64,000 nucleotides of DNA. Origin: Pelomyxa schiedti (Eukaryota > Evosea > Pelobiontida > Pelomyxidae). Every line of letters starts with the position of its first letter. The first letter of the stretch is position 1. Positions 1 to 10,213 of the stretch are shown here, piece after piece. The stretch is from the NCBI GenBank assembly GCA_020536535.1, contig JAHLWZ010000795.1, forward strand, positions 1 to 64,000. Reading direction: 5' to 3'. Both the position numbers and the translations under genes were made by a program. Under the pieces are notes generated by a model. That model had not been told where the DNA came from and did not search any database. It saw only the letters and a list, made by a program, of their open reading frames with translations.

Positions 1-2
1 CC

Positions 3-2087
3 ACAACCTGTCGACAGGCCGCAATTCCGCAAGGGGGGTTCCCAGTGGACCTTTGGAAGCGCCACCTGTTGGACCTGGCTCCACTTGTTGCTGAGGGCGG
101 GACACACAAACAACCAGGGACTACCACAACGACGACGGCCGCGCCGCCTCCCGAGTGCGTGGAATGCGGATCACACGACGCGCCGTGGTGGTGCCCAACG
201 TGCGGGGTGTTCCTGTGCAACGATGACAAGGCACACCACTCACGTGCGAGGAAGACCGCCTCCCACAATGTAGCGCTGCGGTGTTTATTTTATATCTATC
301 TCCCTCGCCACCGCGCTTCCCACCAGTCAACCAGTTCACTCACATACACGTGGGAATGCAGGTTTTGACTGTGGATCAAATCAGAGCACAGACGAGTGTC
401 ACACCCACTGCACCCAAACCAGCACTTTGTTCCAAGCATCCACAGGAGGACCTGCGGTTGTATTGCAACACCGACAAGTCACTGATTTGCCGTGACTGCA
501 CGTGTGTGGTCCTTTTTCTTTTGTCTGATTTCGGGCCTGTTGCGTCCTTGGGTTATTCCTAACTCCGCAAACAATATCAGATTGATTGACCACAAGAACC
601 ACGACTTTGTGTTTTCCTCTGACCTGAGCTCCAAGTTCAAGGAGAACATCGCCTCCCTGTGCTGCAAGTTATCATTGCACTTGGAGAAGCTTTCACTTTC
701 GAAACACACTGCAATCGTGTGTGTTTTCCATTTCGGTCCAACTCTACAACAACAACAACAAAAAAAAAGGGATGCTGCCAAAACGTAGAAGAAGTTTCAG
801 AGAAAGTTGAAGCAGAGATACGAACTGAATTTGCCAAGATTGTTGCAGTTGTCAATGCCAAGGAGGCACAGCTGCTCTCGGAACTCAAAACAATCACCGA
901 AACATCAAAAAAGGCACGAACTTGTCTGTCGCACCAATCACACACTGACAATGCGGCGTTACCCCTTCAAGATATTCCAAGAACACATTGAAGGATGTGA
1001 CAACAAGATGAAGGTTGCACAAGAAGCACAAGAATACGCACAACAGGCAACAACGAGGTTCTCTGACCTCCAACTCGTGGCTGTCAATGACACTCTCACT
1101 TCTCGTGTCAAAAAGCTTTGCGATTCACGTGCCGAGAATGACTCTCCAGCACCAAATGAATTGAAGGTATCTCTTTTCCGCATCCAAAAAAATGTAAAAT
1201 GACACAAAAAACGCGAACAGGTGAGGTTTGAGTGTGATTCAACTGCCGTTTGTGGGACAATTTCATCATCACTTGGTCGCCTTGTTCACAATTCAACATC
1301 AGGTTCTCTTGTTCCCAAAGCGGCAACGAGGGAGCTCAAACAACTTGGCTCGATGGTGACCTCGACCACGCCCCGTCAGGCACAGAAGCTGTTTGTTGAC
1401 AACACAACCGGAAAAGTATACTGGGGCAGTCACTTCCACACTACACAGCTGACGGAGTTTGAAAGCATGACCAGCTTCTTCAACAACACAAACCCAAGGC
1501 AATTCACACTCGAGGACCCCAGTGGCACATACCAGGCAGTGCACAACGGCCACGTGTACTGCACCCCATACGACCAAGCCACAATGACCAAGGTGCGTGT
1601 GAGTGACGGGTCAACGGTCGCAACTGCCTCGCTCCCAAACGCCGGGCACACAAACCAATCAACGTGGAGCTGGGGTGGAGCCACAAACATCTGCTGGTAT
1701 GTTGATGCAGGGGGTGTGCTGTTCGTGGTCTATGCACCACGACACAACGGCAACATACACATCACGAGGGTGGACCCTGACTCCCTCGCCATCTTGCAGA
1801 CTTGGGAGGTGCCCCGTATCAAGAGGAAGACTGGCTTTGCGTTTGTTGTGTGTGGGAGGTTCTACTTTGGAAAGTCGCACAACAGCAAAGAAATCGACGG
1901 GGTGTTTGACACCATCACTGGTGTTTATGATGGCACTTACAGAAACTCACTCCCAACATTTGGCAAGTACGTGAGGTTGACCTCCTGGGTTCCATCAACA
2001 AACCAGCTCATCGTTGTTGATGCACCCGACAACTCAGGCACAGACTCAGGGTTCCGCGTCTTCCTCATTGACAATGCGGCTCTGTGA
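3..2087 (+). CDS. B-box / coiled-coil / olfactomedin-domain protein (5' partial)
   Basis: The reading frame is open to the window edge, so the start lies outside. The first exon (to about 269) carries a B-box-like Cys/His cluster (CVECGSHDAPWWCPTC). After an intron at 270-361 a second, canonical B-box follows (CSKHPQEDLRLYC, then CRDC and the IDHKNH segment, split by an intron at 502-580). Two exons rich in Glu, Lys and Ala follow (about 770-1166), as expected for a coiled coil. The last exon (from 1221) matches an olfactomedin domain: it has the N-x-C-W-Y-V-D-x-G-G-V...V-Y segment, the DPDSLAILQTWEVPRIKR motif and FAFVVCGRFYFG. B-box plus coiled coil is the TRIM layout. Olfactomedin domains are usually extracellular, so the combination is notable. 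The exon junction near 914-981 could not be fixed in phase. A role as a cytosolic adaptor is inference. Confidence 0.75.
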
Positions 2088-2206
2088 GAGGAAAAAAAAG
2101 GGAACTGTTTTCTTCCTTTGGCACCAAGACTTCTTTCTAGTGTTGGTGCAAAGGAACGTGTTTGTAGTGAACATGTTTGGGGGTGGCAGGGGGTCGGTCA
2201 GCAGAC

Positions 2207-5200
2207 TCAGGTGAGGTCAACAATATCTTTGGTGGGGGGTGGTCCAGGGGCAGCCTCGTCTTGGTGGTGGTAGTCGGCATTTGGGAATACACTTACAATG
2301 TGGCCTTTACCAAGGCATGTGGTGGCAATGATGTTGAAGTACTCGTCGATGCAGAGGCCTTCAAAGGGGCACGGCTGAGAACACAGCGGGCACTTCCATT
2401 TCTCATTGATCCGGTCTTTGTTGATTGAGAGGAACCTGTTGGGAATTACTCCTCAGGAGGACAATAAATAAATGGATGTACGCTAGGAGGTCGAAGCACT
2501 GCAAATGCCCACAGTGGATTCCTCGAGAAGCAGTAACAATTCTTCCCTGTGAGATTGGGCACTTCAACGAGAAATTGAACTGTGACTCTAGAAGATGAAA
2601 TACAAATAAGAAAGAAATGGGGTGGGGGGAGGGCGGCGGGGAACAAAACAAGACCCGTGATAGACTCATTTGCACGAAAAGACTGAATTACTCTCTCTTT
2701 CGCCTCAGTGGCAGTAGAATGAGGAACCACACCACAAAAATCCATGAATGACTTTCCTGCTTTCAAAACAGCACATCTAGTAGAAGTAAAAAGCGTGTTC
2801 AAAAAATAGAAATAACGTACGTGACAGTGCAAAAGTGCGACTGGAAGGCAGGTATTCCTTGGTGTGCTGCCGAGAATTTCTTGTGGCATGATGTGCATTG
2901 TCCATAATCAGGCTTATCGCTTGACAATTACATAAGGAGATTTTAAAAATCAAAGTTAAAAAAAAAGAAGAAATGCCATTTAGACTGGTTGACTTTGTTT
3001 ATTCGGGGACGATTTCTACATAGGAACAAGTAAAAAAGTAAATAATAGTAGAGAGGAGAGACCTGTTATCAACCGCAAAGGATAGGCGTGATCGCATCGG
3101 TGTTGTGGGGATATTCACAGCTGCTTCAGCGGGATGTGACTGCTCAGTAGTGCCCACAGGATCTGGGGAAACCTGCTGTACACGTGTTGGCTCTTGCTGT
3201 GTTGTGTTTGGAGGTGGCATATTGGTAATCACCCTCCCATTGATCCCTCCTGGATCAAGGAAAGAAGGAGTGGCTCTTCGAACAGGGCAGTTGGAGTTGT
3301 TTGGTGGGTAATAAGTGGTTATTGTTGAGTTTCTAATTGGAAGATTGGGAATTGGGGTTTGGTTCGTATTTGTAGGTTTTTCAACTCTCCTCCTTTTTGC
3401 TTCTTGCTCTTTAGCTGGGCTCTGGTTGAGTACTCTTGGACTGGGACTTCGGCTTATACTCCTTCTGGTTTTACTTACACTTCTGCTCCTGCTTCTTTGG
3501 GGCCTGTTCTTACTTGGACTCCGGCTTTTGCTTCTATTTCTACCTCTGTTTCTACTCCTGCTCCTACTTCTGTTTCTGTGTACATCCCCAATCCTGTTTC
3601 TGCTCCTACTTCTACTTCTGGTTAACCTTCTGCATTGACGATCGCGCCTAATCCTGCTTCGACTCCTACTTCTACTGAGACGTCGTCTTCGGCTGTGACT
3701 GTTTCTTGTGCTTTGCCTCGTGTTTGGTGACCTTCTGCCTCTGCTTACACTTCTGCTTCTCCCTCGTTTGCCTCGTCTACTTGTACTTCTGCTTCTGCTT
3801 CGGCGTCGAATGGGGCTTCGGCTTTTGTTTCTTCTTTGGTTCCTGCCCCTGCTTCTGCTTCTGATTCTGCTTCTGCTTCTGCTTCTGCTCCTGCTAGTGC
3901 TTTGGCTCCTAGTCCTGCTCCTGCTTTGGCTTGAGTTTGAGTGAGCGCTTGAGCTGCTGCTACGGCTTCTACTTCTACTTCCACTTCCACTTGCAGGCTT
4001 TGTTGGGCTACTGTTGACTTTGCCCGTTTGGGTAGGCGTGGGTACCAGCGTACTAAGGTTTCCAGCTTGTGCTGTGGATCCTTCAGGGCATGTCTGTGAT
4101 TCCGCAGTAGTCCGCACCGAGTGTTCTTTCTCCACAATGCCAGCTCCTCCATTTTTAGGGTCAGTCTGGACTTCAATCCCAGAATCTTGTGCTTTTCTGT
4201 ACTCCTGCAGGATTTCCAAGCTCTCCTTATTTTGTTCTGTTTCCACTATAGGCTGGCTAGGTTGGGTTGTATGCTCCTCTAAATGGCATCCTTTTACTGC
4301 CCGTGCTGGTTCTGGTGACTCCTGATTTTCTTCAGTTGTATTCCAGTGGTAAAGTACTTTCATGTCGTTTTCTTGAGGCACATCCCATCTGCTTGGTTTG
4401 GAGGTGAGACTTTGCCCAAGTGTTTGATTTCTTTGTTCAATTTGGGTAACATGGAGACTTTGTGTGACTTTCAGAACAGGAATTTGGGTCACTATGTCTG
4501 GGTTGTTTGATGATGCGAAACTGAATTGGGGGCTGGAACTCCTAGTAGGCTCAGTGACGCAATCTTTATTTGAAGAGTGTGGCGTGGGGTGCATTTGTTG
4601 TTCTGTGGGCTTTTCAACAGACTGTACACTCACAGGCAGAACCCGATCGGGCTGGGATGGGCATTCTGTGCATCTGCAGTTAGTTCGATTCACTCAATAG
4701 GATAACCTGTTCCATTGCTGGCAAGTGGGCCGTCCTGCTGTAGGAAAGTCTCTTCGGATTCATCCTCAGACTCACTAACTTCAACGAAGATGTACTCAGG
4801 TTCCACCTCCTCTTCAAAGATTTCAATTTCTTCTCCATCTTCTGTTGTTTGATATGTCCAGTCCATGGAAGAATGTCCGCTCTCTTCGTGACTTTCATTG
4901 GCACCCCCAGAATCTGTGGCTCCACAATTGTTATCCTTGCCAGCAGTTACACTAGTCAATTGCGCTTTAAGATGTCCATTACTGCAAATAAGGGTGCCAT
5001 TAGGACAGAGTTCATTCTGTGTGTGTGGCTCTGGGCATCCTGAAGAGTGCACTGGAGTAGTCTTTGATGATGCACTGATAACTGTGTCATCTTCTTTCCC
5101 ACAATCACCACAGGCCTCGCTATCAGCAGGGTTGCTTGCCTTTTTTTCCTCTGTTACAACATCCCACAGGACGTTGCCTATGCTTACTGCACTAACACTT

Positions 5201-6278
5201 GCATCAGCCACAGATACCAAATCCGTCTCTGGAATATATCTATCCAGATGCCAGTTATCATTTTTGCCTCTCATTTTGCCAGTTATCCCAGCCTTGCTTG
5301 TAGTAACCTGGCTGCCGTCATGTGACTCAGAAGCAGAAAGTCCATTGGTGCCGATTGTAGGCAGTGTGATGGCTATTGGTGATCCATGAGGACCTCCAGG
5401 AAACAGGACAAGTTGTGGGCTCCTAGAACCAAAGATTGACGAGGACTGATGGTGCTTTTCAGATAACCAGGGTGGGGGTTGAATTTGCGAGTCACCAGCT
5501 GTGGCAGGGTGAATCTCGTTTTTGCACGCGCTCCAGTTTACTACAGGAGTTAGCTGAGAATCAAACCTAATACATTTCTGTTCTTGAGGAAAAGCTGTCT
5601 TAGCCCTGCTCCGAGGGAAGAAGTAGTGAACGAAAAAAATGTTAAGGAGCTGTAAGAAATCATACGGAGTGAAAGGGATGGGAGCATGTACGGCCACAAT
5701 ATCCTTCTGGGGTACCATAGGCTAAAGTTGGTTGTTTTTTAGAATTGTTTTTAGTGGTGAGACTGAACTGTTTTTATGTTACAGCCTTTGTGCGTGTGGA
5801 TTGCAGTGCACGATGCATGATATAAGCTTAGGAAAAGATACAGCGGGAAAAACTGTATGATCTGAAACAACTCGCATATTGGAACTGCTGGATGCAAAGT
5901 GCCTATTTTTTCCCGTATCAAAAACCCAACAATTAAGTTAAGTACGTAAAACAGGTTTGGTACCGTTGAAATATTGTTGGGACAACGAATTGCCCAGTGT
6001 GCTGTAGGCCTCCGCAGTTGATCCCGGTTGTAGGCTGTGTTGATATTGTTAAGTTATGCGTTATGGCATGTGAAGTATCAGAGGAACTGTGATCTCGTTA
6101 GGAAAAGGTATCGGACCAGGAAAAAAAAAGGGAGCACGGAGTAGGAAAAATACGACGGAAAGACTGTGGCGGCGTGCGGAACATGAGAAACAACTTCCGG
6201 CGAAGGCTTGGCGCTCGCTGTAGTCCTCGTCTGAGCCGCAAGAGCCTCAAAGACAGATCCAGATACGGTGGTGCGCAT
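2207..6278 (-). CDS. RS-rich protein with C-terminal SP-RING (PIAS/SIZ-type) domain, probable SUMO E3 ligase
   Basis: The minus-strand exons read: a proposed start at 6278 (MRTTVSGSVF), a second exon near 6080-5945, a 340-residue acidic Ser-rich exon (5718-4700), a 560-residue exon with a long Arg-Ser/Ser-Arg domain (about 3960-3480), a CTSCHKKF zinc-finger-like exon (about 2900-2820), then the SP-RING. The SP-RING has LKCPISQGRIV, IHCGHLQCFD and, after an intron, WKCPLCSQPCPFEGL; this is the C-x-H-x-x-C...C-x2-C pattern of PIAS and SIZ proteins. In that family it recruits Ubc9 to place SUMO on nuclear proteins. The RS domain suggests residence with splicing factors. A 41-nt intron near 4640-4690 and one at about 2915-2980 keep the frame open. 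However, an AATAAA overlaps the stop of the RS exon (about 2999), so RS-rich and SP-RING parts could be two genes. The SP-RING call is strong; the single-gene model is moderate. Confidence 0.6.
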
Positions 6279-7035
6279 TTGTTGCCGGTACAGTACTCTC
6301 GGTCGCTCTTGCGGTAGTCTCGTGTCGGCACCTCCCCGAGTTTTTAGTTTTTTTTTATGTTTTCCTTCATTTGCCGAGAAAGAATATCCGTCGAGGCATT
6401 TCAATGTGACACGACTATTTTTGGAAAGGAACTTAGAACCTTAGGTTTAGAAGCCACGACGACGGAGCATGAGAGTTCGTGGGTGTGTATGTGAGCTTCC
6501 AGCCCGAATTGGGCTCGTGAATAGGGTGTTTGGCCGGAACCTTGAATTCCGCAGTGGCGTGGAATGTTGTGTTTGGCTGGAGGGTTTTTGGTGGTGAGAG
6601 TTCGTGTGTTGATGTCTGTGAAGGTGCGGTTGACTGGGGAGGAGCCACGAGTGTTAGTTGGTAACTTTTCAGTGTAGTCTCCTCTGTTATCTGAGGGGTG
6701 AAGTGAGTTGATTGGACAGCAGAGAGTGATTGCAAACCTGTTGTTCAACTCGAAAAGCTAGTACATTGGGCTTTGGTCTTCTTGCCTCAAGCTGGATTTT
6801 GGGAGGAGAAAGTTTCAACCAGGATACAACAATAATGGTTGGTGGTACCTTTTTGTTGGTTAGATACAATTTGATTTCGAGTAGGGCATACCACTAAGCA
6901 TTCCACATATGCGAAATATATCCACAGATCAAGTTTTACACTTCCCATAGTAGGGGACAAACCTTCACATAATACGTAGTGCAAGATCAGGGGCCAGGTG
7001 GAAACAAGGCATAACAAGGAACAAATTAGGCTCTG
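6279..7035. other. Unresolved gap, possible minus-strand exons
   Basis: No gene could be fixed here. Minus-strand open stretches at about 6735-6433 and 7017-6787 have protein-like composition but no ATG and no recognisable motif. They could be upstream exons of the RS-rich gene, 3' exons of the DUF3592-like gene, or untranslated sequence. Confidence 0.3.
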
Positions 7036-7947
7036 TCATCCGTGAGGAAAGACAGCAGCATTAAGAGCGCACAAGACCTTCCATAGGTTTGCGGGTTTGC
7101 CTGAAATAATCTTGCACCAAGATTCGTTTAGGTGAATCGCTGGTGGCGTGAAAGGCAATTGAAAAACAGTTGTCTGGCTCAGTATCATCCAAATAACCTC
7201 AGCGGAGATTCAACCAACAAAGTAAGAAAGAAATAAAACAAACTTGCATTGGCAGAACGGCAACGATGTAGGGAACAATGTTGAGGGAACGTATTGCAAA
7301 TGAAAAGCTAGGCTTGTGTTCATCAATGCAGACGGTTATCCGAGGTCGTTTATCTGCCTCCACATTCGCGGCAGTAGCTGTGATGGAAGGTTATCTGTGA
7401 GCAGTAAGAGTGGTGTGGGTTGTTTATATTATATGGTATATTTATATAGCTATAAATAAACTATCCATTGCCTTAACAGTCAAATCGCACCGTTGTTCAA
7501 AACTTTTTGAATTAAACTCTCAGCCCATGCATAGTACTTGTTGTTATTGATTGTAAGTTGCTCGTAGCTGGCAAAGAATTGATTTCCTTCGTGTGAATTA
7601 ATTTAGTTCACAAAGATATGTCACATGCCAGTATACTTGTGGCCTTTAAAAGTGTACTCATAAAAGAGTTCGGGCACAAAATACTTGTTCTTCTTCATGT
7701 TCATGAAATTGGAGTAGACCGTTTTAATGCTGTTCATATTCACAACAGCTGGAACCCAAAAACCAATACACGATGAAAAAAAAAAAATACATACAGAAAA
7801 AAAGAAAAAAACCTTCAACAGGCTTACACTCCTCAACAATACGTCGTTGGTGCATAACACTAGGCATCGTGAATGCCAAAGACAACGCGCACAACGCGAG
7901 GCCGACATAAACTTCGGCGTGCCGAACCCTCGTCAGACTACCCCACA
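7036..7947 (-). CDS. DUF3592-like membrane protein
   Basis: The gene starts at the ATG at 7945-7947. Residues about 15-32 form a hydrophobic segment (VGLALCALSLAFTM). After a T-rich intron the next exon has VPELFYEYTFKGHKYTG, the Y-x-Y-x-x-x-G-x-x-Y-x-G pattern of DUF3592 proteins. Further exons read YEQLTINNNKYYAWAESL, then EADKRPRITVCIDEHKPSF with a second hydrophobic run (LNIVPYIVAVLP), then a last exon ending in ALNAAVFPHG. DUF3592 proteins are small membrane proteins of unknown function with two or more transmembrane helices around a soluble beta domain. Four or five exons are needed; the hydrophobic segments and the DUF3592-like exon support the call, while the last exon is least certain. 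Confidence 0.55.
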
Positions 7948-8295
7948 TTTTAATTAAAGGCAAGATGGCAGGCTTTCGGAGATCTTGATCGTACGGGGCT
8001 CAGACTCTAGTGTGCCACAAGCGAATCCAAGTGCACAGCCACAAGAAGCGGAAAAGATCTTAGGGAATCGGTTTTCAGGCGTGTTCTGTGCTTTTCGCCC
8101 AGGAAACGTGTCCAACCGGTTGCGAAGTAGACCTCGGGCTTGCCCTGGATCCTGTCGGCAGCGCCGCCTCCACAATGCTCCTCAGAATTGTAAGATATTT
8201 CCGGAAAATCAATTAAATCGACGTTCATGTAACATTCGTTTGAGGAACTCGCCAACAAACAGAAAACAAAAAAACGCTCTGAGAGTCTCCTTTGT
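7948..8295. promoter_or_regulatory. Divergent promoter region
   Basis: This 348-nt stretch separates the starts of two outward-facing genes (the DU3592-type gene on the minus strand and the lectin-GDPD gene on the plus strand). Open frames on both strands here have no family features and are taken as chance. A shared promoter is inferred from layout only; no TATA-like or initiator motif was identified with confidence. Confidence 0.4.
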
Positions 8296-10086
8296 ATGCG
8301 GTGTGTCACTGCTGTCGCTGTTGCGTTGTTGTTGTGCGTGGGAGTGTCATACGCCACACCGTATGGCGGCAATGTGGCAGTGATGCCGTGTGACCCTGAT
8401 GACACACAGCATCAATACTGGTCTCTCGACAAATTGGGAGGACGTGCGTGAATCCCATGGGTTTTCTTTTTATTTTTAAAATGAATATTTACGCGTAGAT
8501 TTTACTCTTGTGTCTAATGGAATGTGTCTGGATGTGGAAAGTCTCCAGACCTATGACGGCGCGAATGCGCAATTATATGACTGTGATACGTTGAAGCGGA
8601 ATCAAAAGTGGTCATATGACTCTGATACAGTATTTCCTCCCCTTTGCTGTCGCTGTCGTGTTGATTTTGGTACAAGAAACAACTGAAAACTACGCTTGAT
8701 GGAAAATGTTTGCATGTGCAACAGCATTGCACTGGTACATATGCAAATGCAGATGTAGAAACATGTGCTTCAAATAGTGTACGAGAATTGTTCTATCTTC
8801 ATTTTTCTTACGTTTTAACTGGACAGACTGCAGACCAATGGGAATGGAATGGGAAAACATTTGTCTCAGTTCTCAGTGGCCATTGTCTGCATTCAATTGG
8901 CTTGTTAACCCCTGATACCAATAGAACTTCTCCTCTCGTGATAGGTTTTTAAACCATATTTCATTCCTTTCTCACATTACTCAAGGACACAGAGGTCTTC
9001 CCAGTATGTTCCCAGAAAATACCCTGGTTTCTTTCCAAGCAGCCTTGGATAACTTAGCTGATGGATTTGAGACCGACCTGCATCTGACTTCTGTTCGTCT
9101 TCTTCTCCTATTGATTTATAATGTACTTTAAAGGATGGTGTAATCATTCTCATGCATGACACCACATTGGAACGGACGACAAATTGCACTGGTTTTATTG
9201 CCAACAGGCCATATTATGGATGTAATACCCAAAAAAAACGGGAATTATATTGTGACGAGCACAACAAAAAAAAAAAGATATTGATTCCTGTGATGCCGGC
9301 TCTTGGTTTGGCGATGAATTTGCAGGAACACCAGTTCCCCTCTTTGAGCAAGCACTGCAACTTGCCAAGGTTTTGGAATTGTTTATCAGTGCAATCGTAA
9401 TACCTTTCAGAGCTATAATTCCTTTATTATTATGGACCTTAAAGTGGAAGGAATTGAACAACAAATTGCCGACTTGGTCAATAAATATGAGATGCAAGCT
9501 AATGTTATTGCATCCTGCTGGAGTCTTGATGAGGTTTCGTCTCACCTATTGAGAGCATGTTGCTTATTTTCCGCAAAGGCCATAGCAATGGACCAGGTTC
9601 TGCCATCAACATCAAAGCAGCTCCTGCAATCGCAACCAAAGGTTTACGACGATGCCTACTTTGAGGAATTGATCGACTTAGGTAAGGCCAATACTCGCAC
9701 TCATTCCGCCTGAAACACATTAGGTGTTGGGGGTTTCAGCCAATCTTTTGACACGACCACTGTAGACTGTAAGAACCCTCACCCCTTTCACTACTGGCCC
9801 CAAACGGATCTTGTTACACAATCACAGCAGACAAATCCCGTGTTTGCTTAACTTGATCTGTAATACCGGGCCGGTACTAACTACCTCCTTCCAAAAAAAA
9901 AAAAAAAACCCTACAGATGTGAGGTTGGCCCATAGACACCTAATGCCAGTCTTTACCTGGACTGTTGATGCCGAAACCGATTTCATGCATGGAATCCTTC
10001 ATGGTCACGACGGATTCATCACCGACGACTGCATTCTTGGCCTCCAAATGGTTCAACGCGCACGAATGGCCCTAATGAGCCTCTGA
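8296..10086 (+). CDS. Secreted R-type lectin fused to glycerophosphodiester phosphodiesterase
   Basis: The ATG at 8296 opens a signal peptide (MRCVTAVAVALLLCVGVSYA). Exons at 8296-8443, 8499-8629, 8677-8778 and 8827-8944 give a ricin-B lectin domain: HQYWSLD, GMCLDVES...NQKWSY, DGKCLHVQQHC and ADQWEWNGK are its Q-x-W repeats. With exon 5 (8986-9092) the frame runs on, phase checked, into a GDPD domain: IGHRGLPSMFPENTLVSFQ, FETDLHLTSDG, LMHDTTLERTTN, DSCDAGSWFG, FIIMDLKVEG and, near the end, VFTWTVDAETD with HDGFITDD. These hold the catalytic His pair (HRG, MHD) and the metal-binding Glu/Asp residues (ENT, ETD). GDPDs cleave glycerophosphodiesters to glycerol-3-phosphate and an alcohol. The lectin probably directs the enzyme to glycans, at the cell surface or in phagosomes (inference). 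Exon 10 (from 9724) to the last exon is not resolved in phase. About 410 residues. Confidence 0.88.
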
Positions 10087-10213
10087 GACCTCCACGCCCA
10101 CCAAACCCAAACCACTTTCAAGCATTCACAACACACAGACAAGGAAGGAGGCACACTTTCGCCGCCGTAACCAAGTTTGTCCATTCGTCTAACAGCCATT
10201 TCGTTGATTGTGC

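Noticed and set aside
3315-3944. Leucine-rich plus-strand frames that look like membrane segments
   Set aside because: They are the complement of the Arg-Ser repeat codons of the RS-rich gene.
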